Assembly (NCBI GenBank): GCA_021776675.1
Contig: JAJFFM010000113.1
Location: 1 to 32,721 of the forward strand
Reading direction: 5' to 3'
DNA: 32,721 bases
Origin: Robiginitomaculum sp.
GTDB taxonomy: Bacteria; Pseudomonadota; Alphaproteobacteria; Caulobacterales; Maricaulaceae
Shown here one piece after another: positions 22,859 to 32,693 of this stretch. The notes below the pieces were generated by a model that did no database searches, had not been told where the DNA came from, and worked only from the letters and a program-made list of their open reading frames with translations. Each line of letters begins with the position of its first letter. The first letter of the stretch is position 1. The position numbers and the translations under genes were made by a program.

Positions 22859-23712
22859 TACTCCGCCTTTTGTTTGGATATTTGGCAAAGTCGTATTCGC
22901 TTAACGCGTCTTGGGCTTGCTTCGAGAATTTCAAATTCCAGGCCGAGCGGATGGGGAATTATTTCACCGCGCTCTGGCACACGGCCCGCTAAGAAAAACA
23001 CTAACCCGCCCAAAGTATCAACTTCGTCGTCTTGTTGCGGCGTTGCTATATCGCGGCCAAGTACGGTTTCAAAATCTTCAATGCTAATCCGCGCATCGGC
23101 CTCCCAATAGGTGTGGCCATGTTTATCTTTGAGGATATTGACTTCTGGTTCTGCATCATCGTGTTCGTCTTCAATATCACCTACAATAGGTTCGATAAGG
23201 TCTTCGAGCGTCACCAGCCCGTCCGTACCGCCGTATTCATCAACGACAATAGCCATATGAACACGGCTAACTTGCATTTTCTTTAACAGCACATCCGCCG
23301 CCATTGACTGCGGTACAAAAATAACTGGGCGGAGAATTTTACTAATAATCTTTTTGTTAGGGTATGATTTGGTAGCCCTGCCGGGTGCATTTAATGCCAA
23401 AAATTCAAGCAAGTCTTTGACATGCACAAACCCGGTTGGCTCGTCCAAAGTTTCGCCGTGAATAGGTAAGCGAGAATGCCCCGCATCTTGAAAACATTTG
23501 GTCAATTCTTGTAAGCTTGCATCGCCTGCTACGGCAATGATGTCGGCACGCGGCACCATGACATCTTCAACCCGTAATGAATGGAAGTTTTCCGCAGCAC
23601 TCATTAATGATTTGCGTTCTTGCACGCTTTCGGACTGCCCCGTATCAGCGCCGCCAAACAGGCGGGCTAGAGAACGGCTGAAAAAGCCCTTAGAAGAATT
23701 TTGTTCACTCAC
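22858..23712 (-). CDS. corC: CorC/HlyC-family CBS-domain protein
   Basis: This 284-residue cytosolic CorC-type protein has two CBS domains ([14 protein letters not shown] to about residue 110, and [21 protein letters not shown]...[21 protein letters not shown]). A C-terminal CorC_HlyC domain follows ([45 protein letters not shown]). The family is linked to Mg/Co efflux and envelope homeostasis and has no membrane domain in this short form. It starts with GTG overlapping the ybeY stop by 4 bp (GTGA), and its stop overlaps lnt by 1 bp, showing tight coupling. Confidence 0.95.
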   Translation of the reverse strand: MSEQNSSKGFFSRSLARLFGGADTGQSESVQERKSLMSAAENFHSLRVEDVMVPRADIIAVAGDASLQELTKCFQDAGHSRLPIHGETLDEPTGFVHVKDLLEFLALNAPGRATKSYPNKKIISKILRPVIFVPQSMAADVLLKKMQVSRVHMAIVVDEYGGTDGLVTLEDLIEPIVGDIEDEHDDAEPEVNILKDKHGHTYWEADARISIEDFETVLGRDIATPQQDDEVDTLGGLVFFLAGRVPERGEIIPHPLGLEFEILEASPRRVKRIRLCQISKQKAE

Positions 23713-24194
23713 GGCTTATCTCTATCATAAGGGTTAGTAATTCCCAAGCCTGCAAGTGCCTTTATTTCATGAGTTTCCATAAATTCGGCGTCGCCATCAT
23801 TTTCATGGCCCAAACCCTGCAAGTGCAAATATCCGTGGATCAGCAAATGCGCAATATGGTCTTCAAGGGCGATACCACCCACCCGTGCTTCACCCTCAAT
23901 CACCTCGAACGCCAAAACAACATCCCCCAAAATGGGTATTCCTAACGTCGCTTCAGTCGGAAAAGACAATACATTGGTCGGCTTGTCCTTACCCCGATAT
24001 GTGCGGTTTAAATCCCGTACCTGTCCATTATTCGTAAATAACAGACTGATTTCTGTGAACGGTCGCTCGCAATATTGAGTGATCGCAGTTGATAAAACGG
24101 TTCGCGCCAGCGCCGACAAATCATCAACAACGTCCCAACGTGTATCCCTGATATCAATGTCTATTTCGATGTCGTCTAATATGGGATTTGGCAT
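23709..24194 (-). CDS. ybeY: Endoribonuclease YbeY (16S rRNA maturation factor)
   Basis: This 161-residue protein has the metal-binding signature HGYLHLQGLGHEND, in which the three zinc-ligand histidines are spaced as in the family (the usual Asp before the third His is Gly here). It also has the conserved RGKDKPTNVLSFP segment and LGDVVLAFEV. YbeY acts in 16S rRNA 3'-end processing and ribosome quality control. It follows phoH by 2 bases and overlaps corC by 4, a conserved order. Confidence 0.96.
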   Translation of the reverse strand: MPNPILDDIEIDIDIRDTRWDVVDDLSALARTVLSTAITQYCERPFTEISLLFTNNGQVRDLNRTYRGKDKPTNVLSFPTEATLGIPILGDVVLAFEVIEGEARVGGIALEDHIAHLLIHGYLHLQGLGHENDGDAEFMETHEIKALAGLGITNPYDRDKP

Positions 24195-24196
24195 TA

Positions 24197-25177
24197 CTAA
24201 TTTTTTGCATCGCTATTTTTATTATCTTGGTCATAAGCTTTGACGATCTTACCAACCAATGGATGGCGCACGACATCATTGGCATCAAATTCGATCATGG
24301 AGATATCGTCTATGCCCCCAAGAATAGACAGAGCGTGGCTTAAGCCAGATTTCTGACCGCGCGGTAAATCGCTTTGGCTCGGATCACCCGTAACCGCATA
24401 GGCCGCATCTTCGCCGAGCCGCGTTAGGGCCATTTTCATTTGTGCCACTGTAGCGTTTTGCGCTTCGTCAATGACCACAAATGCATTGGACAATGTCCGA
24501 CCACGCATAAATGCCAAAGGTGCAACTTCAATTTCACCTGCGGCTTTGCGGCGTTCCACTTCATCGCCGCCCAAAACCATAATCAAAGCATCATAAATGG
24601 GTTGTAAATACGGGTCGATTTTTTCCATAAGGTCACCCGGCAAAAACCCGAGCTTTTCGCCGGCTTCCACGGCAGGGCGACACGCAATAAACTTCCCAAC
24701 TTCCCCGCGCGCCAATAAAGACGCACCATAGGCTGTGGCCAAAAATGTTTTCCCCGTACCCGCAGGGCCGACACCAAATGTAATGGTGTTATCGCGCATG
24801 GCATTGATAAAGTCGCCTTGGTGTTTAGTCTTAGGCACAATGGGTTTGCGGCGCGGAACCGGTATGACTTGGCTAATGTTCGATTTGGCAAAATTGGCTT
24901 CGCCCAACCCGGATGCATGCCCCAGAATCAGAGCCTCTACATCCGCGCGCGTACACGGCCAACCATTATCTAAACGCTCATATATTTCTTTGACAACACC
25001 CGCCGCACGCGCACGCGCTTTCGCATTGCCGTTAATGACGACGCTTGAACCCGGTGCTTCTAGGTAAACGTCAAAGGCTTGCTCAATCAGCGCCAAATTT
25101 GCATGGCCCGGGCCAGTTAGTTCGCGTACCAAATCAACATTGGCAAATTCTAAAGTTTCGGTTTTTCCTCTAGCCAT
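24197..25177 (-). CDS. phoH: PhoH-family ATPase
   Basis: This 326-residue protein has the Walker A motif GPAGTGKT (residues 137-144), the conserved FIACRPAVEAGEKLGFLPGDL segment, Walker B AFVVIDEAQN, and TGDPSQSDLPRG. It is a cytoplasmic ATPase with a probable RNA-associated role, normally linked to ybeY. The ATG follows the miaB stop with no gap. Confidence 0.96.
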   Translation of the reverse strand: MARGKTETLEFANVDLVRELTGPGHANLALIEQAFDVYLEAPGSSVVINGNAKARARAAGVVKEIYERLDNGWPCTRADVEALILGHASGLGEANFAKSNISQVIPVPRRKPIVPKTKHQGDFINAMRDNTITFGVGPAGTGKTFLATAYGASLLARGEVGKFIACRPAVEAGEKLGFLPGDLMEKIDPYLQPIYDALIMVLGGDEVERRKAAGEIEVAPLAFMRGRTLSNAFVVIDEAQNATVAQMKMALTRLGEDAAYAVTGDPSQSDLPRGQKSGLSHALSILGGIDDISMIEFDANDVVRHPLVGKIVKAYDQDNKNSDAKN

Positions 25178-26593
25178 TTATAAACTTTTCTCCTCTAAGA
25201 CACCCCTGAGAGAGTTCTGTCCTGCATCCGTAATTTTTACCCTTACTATCTGCCCGATTAAATTGGCGGCGCCTTTGAAATGCGTACCTTGCAAATAGGG
25301 CGAGCGGCCAAACAACTCACTTCCAGCCCGACTTGTATCCTCAACCAATACGGACAAAGTTTTACCTATTAGGCTCTGATTAAAGGCCAGTTGCTGAGCG
25401 GTCAGAAGTTTTTGTAAACGTGCCAATCGCTCGGATTTTACGTCCTCAGGAACTTGGCCCGGAAGTGCCGCCCCTGGTGTCCCGGGACGTGCGGAGTATT
25501 TAAAACTGAACGAAGACGCAAAACCAATCTCTTCAACCGCTTCTAATGTCTTCTTGAAGTCCAGTTCGCTTTCACCCGGAAAGCCAACAATGAAATCCGA
25601 TGACAAGGCCAGTTCCGGTTCGGCAGCACGTATTTTAGCGACCAAGTCTTTGAACTCGGCGTAAGTATGACCGCGGTTCATAGCTTTGAGAATACGGTCA
25701 CTGCCCGCTTGTAAGGGCAAATGCAGATACGGCATCAAGGTTTTCTCATGCTTGTGAACGTTAATCAACTCATCGTCCATATCGCGGGGATGGGATGTAG
25801 TATAACGCATCCGGTCAAGCCCGCCAATTTTTGATAGGTGTGAAATCAGCTGACCAAGCCCCCAAAACTGGTCCGCCTCCAATTTAGGGGCTGCACCGTG
25901 ATAAGCATTAACGTTTTGCCCAAGCAAAGTTATCTCGCGTACACCTTGGGCTACCAATTCTCGTGCTTCGGCGACGATCTGATCTACTGGACGAGAGAAC
26001 TCCGCGCCGCGCGTATAAGGCACGACACAGAAGGTACAAAATTTATCGCAACCTTCTTGGATGGTAAGAAATGCCGTAGGGCCGTCGACCTTACGGGTAG
26101 CGGGCATCAGATCAAATTTCTCTTCTGTGTCGAAATCCGTCTCAAGCCGTTCACCCAACTGCCGGCTGACCTTGGCGATCATTTCGGGAAGTTTATGATA
26201 GCTTTGCGGGCCGAGCACCAAATCAACTACGGGCGCACGGCGCATTATTTCTTCGCCTTCGGCTTGTGCGACACAACCGGCCACAGCGACCTTCATGGTG
26301 CCGCCTGATGCTGCTTTTTTTTCTTTAAGTTTACGGATCCGGCCTAGTTCTGAATATACTTTCTCCGCCGCTTTTTCGCGGATATGACAAGTGTTCAGCA
26401 CCACCAAGTCGGCACCATCTGGACTGTCCACAGGGGCATAGCCCACAGGCGCCAACACATCGGCCATACGTTCACTGTCATAGACATTCATCTGACAGCC
26501 ATAAGTTTTAATAAAAAGTGTTTTGGTATTCGCGGCTTTGCTATTCTCGGCTTTATCCGGTGTCGTAATATCCACTGATGTCTGGTGGCCCAT
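25178..26593 (-). CDS. miaB: tRNA-2-methylthio-N6-dimethylallyladenosine synthase
   Basis: This 471-residue radical-SAM methylthiotransferase modifies A37 of tRNAs that read UNN codons. The N-terminal UPF0004 domain has cluster cysteines C33 (YGCQMN), C69 (LNTCHIRE) and C107 (AGCVAQ). The radical SAM CxxxCxxC is C182/C186/C189 ([17 protein letters not shown]). A C-terminal TRAM domain spans about residues 400-468. The first 24 residues are a hydrophilic extension that is not conserved. It heads the phoH-ybeY-corC-lnt run, and the promoter should lie in 26594-26735. Confidence 0.97.
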   Translation of the reverse strand: MGHQTSVDITTPDKAENSKAANTKTLFIKTYGCQMNVYDSERMADVLAPVGYAPVDSPDGADLVVLNTCHIREKAAEKVYSELGRIRKLKEKKAASGGTMKVAVAGCVAQAEGEEIMRRAPVVDLVLGPQSYHKLPEMIAKVSRQLGERLETDFDTEEKFDLMPATRKVDGPTAFLTIQEGCDKFCTFCVVPYTRGAEFSRPVDQIVAEARELVAQGVREITLLGQNVNAYHGAAPKLEADQFWGLGQLISHLSKIGGLDRMRYTTSHPRDMDDELINVHKHEKTLMPYLHLPLQAGSDRILKAMNRGHTYAEFKDLVAKIRAAEPELALSSDFIVGFPGESELDFKKTLEAVEEIGFASSFSFKYSARPGTPGAALPGQVPEDVKSERLARLQKLLTAQQLAFNQSLIGKTLSVLVEDTSRAGSELFGRSPYLQGTHFKGAANLIGQIVRVKITDAGQNSLRGVLEEKSL

Positions 26594-26735
26594 AAGCCGT
26601 ATATCCTGTTAAAACTGGTATCTTATTAAAACCCGTATAGAGCCTATATCAGACATTTAAGCAAGAGGCTTTGCTGTTTTGGGGCTGCGCTTCAGATTAT
26701 CCCAAAATTATTACTCGACCTCTACTGTTGTAGGA

Positions 26736-27371
26736 TCATGAGGTTGTTTCCGGTGTTGAAAGACGGTGTCCCGCGGCTATAAAGACTGCGCCGCCAACCG
26801 CGTACAGAGTCGTAAACCCGACCATGTTAATAAAAACCCCAACCAAGCCAAGTTCAGTGACATTGAGAAACGGATAAGGGTATACCCCACTAAGCGCGCC
26901 GCGAATTATTGTAAAAACGCCGTATAACGCAGGATAAATTACCCAATAAGGTATATGCACATAGCGCATGGGGCGCTTGGCGGCAAAAAATATCCAATCG
27001 AACAGATACAAAGCAGGCATCACAGAATGAAACGCTATATCCGTAGCGAGCTGTATGCCTTGGGGCTCCCACAAATGTCTAAGCAGTGTGTGATAAACCA
27101 CTGCGACCACAAGAATATACAAGGCAATGGCGGCGCGCACGCTGGGCTTTGTAAAAAAATTATAGAACCTAGTCGTCGGCGGTAAAAATGGCGCGGTTAG
27201 AGCTAAGGCGACTAAAATATTGGTTAAAATAGTGAAATATCCAAAAAAATAAACCGTTGCCGCCAGCAAGTTTGCATGTTCACCGCTCGCCACTACATCA
27301 CCGTATTGCACGACCAATGTTGTCCAACCAATCACAGCAGCGATAATTCTATACGAATTTTTACTCAACAT
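26736..27371 (-). CDS. Pr6Pr-family (FAR-17a/AIG1-like) integral membrane protein
   Basis: This 211-residue protein has six predicted membrane helices. It has the family pattern of an N-terminal YFFGYFTILTNILVAL helix, VVAVVYHTLLRHLW, DIAFHSVMPALYLFDWIFF with a conserved His, PYWVIYPALYGVFTIIRG, and YPYPFLNV. The bacterial Pr6Pr proteins are named for conserved prolines and six helices. Related eukaryotic AIG1/ADTRP proteins are hydrolases of fatty-acid esters of hydroxy fatty acids, using Thr and His. A lipid-hydrolase role here is only suggested by that relation. It stands alone. Confidence 0.75.
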   Translation of the reverse strand: MLSKNSYRIIAAVIGWTTLVVQYGDVVASGEHANLLAATVYFFGYFTILTNILVALALTAPFLPPTTRFYNFFTKPSVRAAIALYILVVAVVYHTLLRHLWEPQGIQLATDIAFHSVMPALYLFDWIFFAAKRPMRYVHIPYWVIYPALYGVFTIIRGALSGVYPYPFLNVTELGLVGVFINMVGFTTLYAVGGAVFIAAGHRLSTPETTS

Positions 27372-27645
27372 TATGGGGTGTCCTTTTCATGAGTAATTGA
27401 CGGCTGACTATTCAGTAATTCGTGTGGGTTTTCAAGCCCTTCAAAACGGTTCAACCATAAAATAATGACCCCCGCAGTTTAGCCCCGTAAAATGAGATCT
27501 CAAAGCACGACCCGCTTTATTTTTTGATTTTGATAGCATGACGGAAAAGACGTGTATTCTCAATTTAAAGGCTAAAAATAGCCAAGAAGACATTGACAGG
27601 CTAGTCACTCGCCGCTTAGTCGTAGGGAAATTCAAGGGGAAGATA

Positions 27646-28161
27646 ATGAAATATAAAACGATAATACCGGCCGTGATGATAACACTGGCGCTTGCAATTG
27701 GCTGTGCAGAGCAAGACGCACAACAGTCAAATGTGCAGATGAGCGATGTAAAAACTGTAACCGAAATTCCTGAAGCCCCCGAATATTTCCTGCTGCGCCC
27801 TGAAGTCGAGAAAGCTTATGGGTATTCCCATGCCGTAAGGATTGGCAATGACCTTAAAATTTCAGGCGCAGTGAGTATGGACGATAGTGGCAATCCCACA
27901 GCCGCCGACGATATGGAACAGCAGATAAAAAACGTATATGCCGATTTGGGCAAGGTGCTTGCGCATTATGGTTATTCATTTGATGACGTGATTGTAGAAA
28001 ACGTTTTCACCACTGATATGGCCGCATTTCTAGAGGCGGCAGCTTACCGTAATTCCGTTTACACAAATCACTTCCCAACCGGGAGCTGGCTGGAAGTTAA
28101 AGGTCTCGCTCTACCCGAGTTTATGATAGAAATAGAGCTTGAAGCCCACAAAGCACGTTAG
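27646..28161 (+). CDS. RidA-like (YjgF/L-PSP) lipoprotein
   Basis: The ATG at 27646, with AAGGGGA upstream, opens a lipoprotein signal with lipobox AIGC (Cys20). The ORF-track start at 27538 would bury it. The 171-residue product carries a RidA-type domain (SHAVRIGNDLKISGAVSMD, IKNVYADLGKVLAHYGYSFDDVIVENVFTTDM, FPTGSWLEVKGLALPEFMIEIELEAHKA). Classical RidA enamine deaminases have an Arg-x-Cys at the position that reads Gly-x-Trp here (FPTGSW), so the catalytic arginine is missing. This is probably a periplasmic member of the superfamily with another ligand or role. A TTGACA at 27593-27598 is a candidate -35 box, with no good -10. Confidence 0.82.
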   Translation: MKYKTIIPAVMITLALAIGCAEQDAQQSNVQMSDVKTVTEIPEAPEYFLLRPEVEKAYGYSHAVRIGNDLKISGAVSMDDSGNPTAADDMEQQIKNVYADLGKVLAHYGYSFDDVIVENVFTTDMAAFLEAAAYRNSVYTNHFPTGSWLEVKGLALPEFMIEIELEAHKAR

Positions 28162-28193
28162 GTGAAAGTATTACGAACCATTTGAACGCCGTT

Positions 28194-28787
28194 TTATATC
28201 GCGTTTTTATTTCGCCTTTTTATATCAGAGGGGGACCGGCGGTAAGTCTCGAGGAAAACACTGTTAAACCTGCGCAGAGATTTAAAGCCTGCTTGATAGG
28301 CTATCTCAGTCATAGGTAGATTTGTTTCGTCGAGCAAGCGTTTGGCCCGTTGCACCCGCGCGGTTCTGGCGGCTTGTCCCGGCGTAGTGTTTAAATGTTT
28401 TTGAAACAGACGAGAAAGTTGACGCGCACCGAGGCCGAGCCTACCTGCAAAACTTTCCATATCCGTATTGTCGAGCGCACCTTCATTAATGAGACGCAAA
28501 GCCCGTTCCACCGTTGTCTTGGTGCCGTTCCAAGCCGGAGAAAACGGCGCCGTTTCCGGACGGCAGCGTAAACACGGGCGGTATCCCGCATGCTCACACG
28601 CGGCCGCACTGGGCAGGAAGCTGATATTGGCTGTCTTCGGCGCGGGCGCAGGACAAACGGGGCGACAATAAATCCGTGTAGTTTTTACAGCGGTAAAAAA
28701 CACACCGTCAAATTCCGCGTCCTTACTCAGGCGCGCTTTATTGCAAATTTCAAAATCGGGGACGGTATTTTTATCGGTGCTTTCCAT
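28194..28787 (-). CDS. adaA: AdaA-type methylphosphotriester-sensing AraC-family activator
   Basis: An N-terminal Ada metal-binding domain has the Zn-ligand cysteines in IYCRPVC and PCLRC. The first of these corresponds to E. coli Ada Cys38, the methyl acceptor. A C-terminal AraC HTH follows (MESFAGRLGLGARQLSRLF, MTEIAYQAGFKSLRRFNSVFLETYRRSPSDIKR). There is no C-terminal methyltransferase domain, so this is the AdaA half of a split Ada. The ORF extends to 28826 with several in-frame ATGs. I chose the ATG at 28787 because it lies behind GAGGG and gives the usual distance to the Ada domain. It is divergent from ogt, its expected target. Confidence 0.9.
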   Translation of the reverse strand: MESTDKNTVPDFEICNKARLSKDAEFDGVFFTAVKTTRIYCRPVCPAPAPKTANISFLPSAAACEHAGYRPCLRCRPETAPFSPAWNGTKTTVERALRLINEGALDNTDMESFAGRLGLGARQLSRLFQKHLNTTPGQAARTARVQRAKRLLDETNLPMTEIAYQAGFKSLRRFNSVFLETYRRSPSDIKRRNKNAI

Positions 28788-28805
28788 AAGCCCTCTATAC
28801 ATAAC

Positions 28806-28813
28806 AAAGCGCA
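28806..28813 (+). promoter_or_regulatory. Ada-box-like octamer
   Basis: AAAGCGCA matches the core of the E. coli Ada box exactly. It lies between the preferred adaA start and ogt, on the ogt-coding strand, 22 bases upstream of a candidate ogt -35 element. If adaA starts at 28826 instead, the site would lie inside its coding region. Confidence 0.45.
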
Positions 28814-28835
28814 TAACGCCTAGCATATCTCAACA

Positions 28836-28865
28836 TTGATGTCCGTATGTGGCTAGCAATAATAT
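28836..28865 (+). promoter_or_regulatory. Candidate ogt promoter
   Basis: TTGATG (28836-28841) and TAATAT (28860-28865) are separated by 18 bases and lie 45 bases before the ogt start. The fit to a sigma70 promoter is moderate. Its placement just downstream of the Ada-box-like site supports activation by the adjacent AdaA. Confidence 0.4.
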
Positions 28866-28910
28866 GTGAATTTCATAGTATAGAGGCATAATGAAAACTA
28901 CGGAGACAAA

Positions 28911-29450
28911 ATGCGCGATTTAAAAAAAACGTCTGATCACATTACCCATTATGATTATGTGGACACACCTATTGGGGAGATGTTGATAGCGGGTTGCAAA
29001 AATTATGTACGGTTTGTCAGCTTCCCTGAAGCCCCAGATGGTTCCGTAGGTCACACACCGCGTCAACCGCTAGATATTTGGCAAAGGGGCGGGGACATGT
29101 TTGCACAAGCCAAGCAAGAACTGTCCGAATATTTTGCGGGCAAGCGCACTGAATTTACTGTGCCGCTCAAGCCAGAAGGTACGGATTTTCAGATGTCAGC
29201 ATGGCGGGCTTTGCAAGAAATCCCCTACGGCGAGACCCGTTCCTATGGGCAGCAAGCCGCCTTAATAGGCAACCCCAAAGCATCACGCGCTGTGGGCGGG
29301 GCCAATAACGCAAACCCCATCCCTGTCATCATTCCCTGCCACCGTGTCATCGGAGCAAGTGGCACCATGACGGGCTTTGGCGGTGGTATCCCGACTAAGG
29401 AATTTTTGTTAGACTTGGAGGGTCGTGTCGCTGGCACGCGGCTTTTGTAA
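28911..29450 (+). CDS. ogt: Methylated-DNA--protein-cysteine methyltransferase
   Basis: This 179-residue protein repairs O6-alkylguanine and O4-alkylthymine in a suicide reaction. The active-site motif is IPCHRVIG, preceded by the asparagine hinge VGGANNANP and the DNA-binding helix region SYGQQAALIG. The alpha/beta N-terminal domain is typical of Ogt/AdaB. The RBS GGAGAC precedes the ATG. Divergent pairing with an AdaA-type activator suggests an adaptive response as in the split AdaA/AdaB arrangement. An intrinsic terminator follows. It could equally be named adaB. Confidence 0.95.
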   Translation: MRDLKKTSDHITHYDYVDTPIGEMLIAGCKNYVRFVSFPEAPDGSVGHTPRQPLDIWQRGGDMFAQAKQELSEYFAGKRTEFTVPLKPEGTDFQMSAWRALQEIPYGETRSYGQQAALIGNPKASRAVGGANNANPIPVIIPCHRVIGASGTMTGFGGGIPTKEFLLDLEGRVAGTRLL

Positions 29451-29466
29451 ATCATCGCCGAAATGT

Positions 29467-29492
29467 GATTGGGCGTGATTTGCCCATCTTTT
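29467..29492 (+). terminator. Intrinsic terminator after ogt
   Basis: GATTGGGC and GCCCATC form a 7-bp stem with one bulged T around a 7-nt loop, followed immediately by TTTT. It is 17 bases after the ogt stop. Confidence 0.6.
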
Positions 29493-29568
29493 ACATAGCT
29501 TCTATAGGATAGATAAGAGGGGTCGCTGAAATTATAGATACAAAATTATAAGTATCTGGAGCCAGACC

Positions 29569-30555
29569 ATGAAGATGTTTTATACGCTGTTTTTAATAGC
29601 AGTTCTAATTGCGTTAGCACCTTGCGCCACTAGCAAAGACCGTAATCAAGAGGAGTGGCCGAACCAATGGGATTGGCCGCAAACAGATTTCTCTAAACAC
29701 AGTATTCCGGCTTCCGAATTTCAGGCGGGCGGGCCCTTACGCGACGGCATTCCGTCCATAGATTTGCCGCAATTCAAACCTGTGGATCAAGTGGACTACC
29801 GCCCAAAAGAACCGGTCATCGCGCTAGAAGTTGGCGGCACAGCTAAAGCTTATCCCATATCCGTCTTGATGTGGCACGAGATTGCCAATGACACCATTGA
29901 AGGTGTGCCTGTGGCCGTTACCTTTTGCCCTCTTTGCAACAGCGCTATTGTTTATGAGCGTATGATTGATGGTCGGGAAACCACATTTGGAGTCACGGGC
30001 ATTTTGCGCAATTCTGATTTGGTCATGTATGATAGAGCAAACCATAGTTGGTGGCAACAATTCACAGGAAAGGCCATTGTCGGCACACATACGGGCAAGC
30101 AGCTGAAACGTTTGCCCGCCAAATTAATTTCCTTTGCCCAGTTTAAACGCAGCTATCCCGATGGTGTTGTCTTGGTGCCCAACAACCCGAGAGCCAACAG
30201 ATACGGCCAAAACCCTTATGTTGATTATGACAAAAACGGACATATGTTCAAAGTTTTTGTGAAACTGCCTAAGGGGTTTAGACGGATGGAACGGGTTGTT
30301 GTGGTCGGCGATACGGCTTGGCGGATGACCAGCATCGCCAAAGCCGGAACCATTATACACGACGGCGTTCGGATGACGTGGGAAAGCGGGCAGGTTTCTG
30401 CGCTCGACAACAAAACCATCGGCCGAGGCCGTGATGTCGGCACAGTAGTCGCCGAGCGGCAAGATATAAATGGAAATTGGCAGATCATCAATTACGATGT
30501 GACCTTCGCCTTCGTTTTTGCTGCATTCAAACCAGACGGTATTTGGCGCGGTTAG
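29569..30555 (+). CDS. DUF3179 domain-containing exported protein
   Basis: This 328-residue protein has an N-terminal hydrophobic signal (MKMFYTLFLIAVLIALAPC). The cysteine is preceded by Pro, a poor lipobox, so lipidation is uncertain. The DUF3179 core is clear: EPVIALEVGGTAKAYPISVL, WHEIANDTIEGVPVAVTFCP, CNSAIVYER, GVTGILRNSDLVMYDR, SWWQQFTGKAIVG. The CPLC pair and conserved Trp/His residues suggest metal or redox chemistry, but the biochemical function is not established. It stands alone and shares a bidirectional terminator with the convergent hppA. Confidence 0.92.
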   Translation: MKMFYTLFLIAVLIALAPCATSKDRNQEEWPNQWDWPQTDFSKHSIPASEFQAGGPLRDGIPSIDLPQFKPVDQVDYRPKEPVIALEVGGTAKAYPISVLMWHEIANDTIEGVPVAVTFCPLCNSAIVYERMIDGRETTFGVTGILRNSDLVMYDRANHSWWQQFTGKAIVGTHTGKQLKRLPAKLISFAQFKRSYPDGVVLVPNNPRANRYGQNPYVDYDKNGHMFKVFVKLPKGFRRMERVVVVGDTAWRMTSIAKAGTIIHDGVRMTWESGQVSALDNKTIGRGRDVGTVVAERQDINGNWQIINYDVTFAFVFAAFKPDGIWRG

Positions 30556-30586
30556 ATAAGAAGGCATAAAAAGTCCGCGGGCATGA

Positions 30587-30618
30587 AAAAACCCGGCAGA
30601 GCTAACCACCGGGTTTTT
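30587..30618. terminator. Bidirectional intrinsic terminator between the DUF3179 gene and hppA
   Basis: AAAAACCCGG and CCGGGTTTTT flank a 12-nt loop. Each strand ends in a run of T residues. The genes on both sides converge on it. Confidence 0.85.
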
Positions 30619-30641
30619 GATTTGTTATTTGATGTGACGGT

Positions 30642-32693
30642 TTAGAACAAACCGGTCACTGTCAAGAGCGGAGCAATCACCAAGCTGACAATAGCCATCA
30701 CATTGATAAGGATGTTCATAGCAGGACCAGAAGTGTCCTTGAACGGGTCACCAACGGTATCGCCAACAACTACAGCTGTGTGGGTGTCTGTGCCCTTGCC
30801 GCCGTGATTGCCTTTTTCAACGTACTTCTTGGCATTGTCCCAAGCACCGCCTGCATTGGCCATAAACAGAGCCATAAGCACACAAGCCAGCAAAGCACCC
30901 GCAAGGAAACCGCCTAGGGCTTCTGCGCCAAGTACAAAACCAACCAGCGGCGGAACGCCAACAGCAATAACACCAGGAAGCAACATCTTCTTGAGAGCAG
31001 CCGTTGTCGCGATATCTACACATTTCGCCGTATCAGGGTCAGCCTTACCTTCGAGAAGGCCAGGGATTTCTTTGAACTGACGACGAATTTCATTGATCAT
31101 CTCAAAGGCTGCATCGCCGACCGCTGTCATAGTAATAGCAGAGACAAGGAACGGAATAGTCCCGCCGATAAACATACCAACTAGAACTATCGGATTAGAA
31201 AGCTCTAGGGAGAAATCAGGGTAATGCAATTTAACCGTTTCGCCGAACGCCGCGATAATCGCAAGCGCCGCAAGAGCAGCCGCGCCAATGGCAAAACCTT
31301 TGCCGATAGCTGCTGTTGTATTGCCAAGCTCGTCTAGACCATCTGTTATCTCACGAACCTCTTTGCCCATGCCTGCCATTTCAGCAATACCGCCCGCATT
31401 ATCAGCCACAGGGCCGTAAGCATCGATAGCCATTGTGATGCCCACTGTAGAGAGCATACCAACCGCTGCAATACCAACACCGTAAAGACCAGCAAGGGAT
31501 GTAGAGACAAATATAATGGCTGCAATAACCAAAAGCGGTATAACAACTGATTGCATACCAACGGAAAGTCCGGTGATCATAACGGTCGCAGGGCCTGTTT
31601 CGCCAGATTTTGCAATTTTACGAACAGGCGAACCACCAGTGTAATATTCAGTTATCAAGCCAATGGCTACACCGCCAGCCGCGCCGCAAACTACGGCTAG
31701 CCAAACATTTATTGAATTATCTACGTCAGCAAGTGCCGCAACATCAATGCCCATATTTTGGACAACAAAATACGCGGCGGCCAAAAACAGAACCGGCGCA
31801 CCAAGTGTGCCTGTACGTAGTGCCGTTGCTGGGGCTGCGCCCGAAGCAAGTTTTACAACGCCAATCATCAATATAGACGCTAACAAGCCAACGGTCGCAA
31901 GTATCAAGGGTAACAACATCAATTCAGCACTGCCCCACGTAAATGCAATTGCAATCGATGCAATCATAGCACCACAATAACTTTCGAAAATATCGGAACC
32001 CATGCCCGCAACATCACCAACATTATCACCAACATTATCGGCGATAACACCTGGATTACGTGGATCGTCTTCGGGGATACCAGCCTCGATTTTACCAACT
32101 AGGTCAGCACCAACGTCGGCAGACTTAGTAAAGATACCGCCGCCAATACGTGAAAACAAAGCGACACAAGACGCGCCAATACCAAAGCCTTCGAGGGCAT
32201 GAACACTATCGCTTAAGGCTTCGCCGCTCGCACTATCGATTTGGAAATACATAAACAAACCGCCCAGACCAATAAGGCCGAGCGCCGCAACACACAAACC
32301 CATGATAGAGCCGCCGAAGAAAGCAACGGTCAGAGCTTTGGCAGAACCGTGTTGTTGTGCCGCCGTAGCCGTGCGTACATTGGCTTTGGTCGCCGCATAC
32401 ATACCGAGCCAACCAGCGATGGACGAAGACACGGCCCCGACAATCACAGCAATACCGGTCTCTTGACCCAATTTCCACCAAACCAATATTACCAATACGG
32501 CCAAAAACATGACCAGCATTTTGTATTCGCGTTTCATAAATACCATGGCACCCAAATGAATTTGGTCACCAATCTTCTTTACGGCAGCATCGCCCTCAGG
32601 ATATTTTTTAACAATAAAGTATAGGATAAGCGCAATAAGCAATCCTAGTGCGCCAACCATTGGCGGTAGTTTTACAAGTTCAGATACAGACAT
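30642..32693 (-). CDS. hppA: Membrane-bound ion-pumping pyrophosphatase, K+-dependent type
   Basis: This 683-residue protein with about 16 membrane helices couples PPi hydrolysis to H+ (or Na+) pumping across the inner membrane. Signature motifs are present: [51 protein letters not shown] and DNAGGIAEM. The C-terminal substrate-site motif is [19 protein letters not shown]. The diagnostic segment reads [14 protein letters not shown], with Ala (not Lys) at the position that sets potassium dependence, so it is predicted K+-stimulated. The ATG has the strong GAGGGG upstream at 32700-32706. The whole gene is present, and its promoter lies beyond the window. Confidence 0.97.
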   Translation of the reverse strand: MSVSELVKLPPMVGALGLLIALILYFIVKKYPEGDAAVKKIGDQIHLGAMVFMKREYKMLVMFLAVLVILVWWKLGQETGIAVIVGAVSSSIAGWLGMYAATKANVRTATAAQQHGSAKALTVAFFGGSIMGLCVAALGLIGLGGLFMYFQIDSASGEALSDSVHALEGFGIGASCVALFSRIGGGIFTKSADVGADLVGKIEAGIPEDDPRNPGVIADNVGDNVGDVAGMGSDIFESYCGAMIASIAIAFTWGSAELMLLPLILATVGLLASILMIGVVKLASGAAPATALRTGTLGAPVLFLAAAYFVVQNMGIDVAALADVDNSINVWLAVVCGAAGGVAIGLITEYYTGGSPVRKIAKSGETGPATVMITGLSVGMQSVVIPLLVIAAIIFVSTSLAGLYGVGIAAVGMLSTVGITMAIDAYGPVADNAGGIAEMAGMGKEVREITDGLDELGNTTAAIGKGFAIGAAALAALAIIAAFGETVKLHYPDFSLELSNPIVLVGMFIGGTIPFLVSAITMTAVGDAAFEMINEIRRQFKEIPGLLEGKADPDTAKCVDIATTAALKKMLLPGVIAVGVPPLVGFVLGAEALGGFLAGALLACVLMALFMANAGGAWDNAKKYVEKGNHGGKGTDTHTAVVVGDTVGDPFKDTSGPAMNILINVMAIVSLVIAPLLTVTGLF

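Noticed and set aside
26594-26735. Gap between miaB and the Pr6Pr gene searched for tRNA or small genes
   Set aside because: No cloverleaf, ORF with RBS, or strong hairpin with a T-tract was found.
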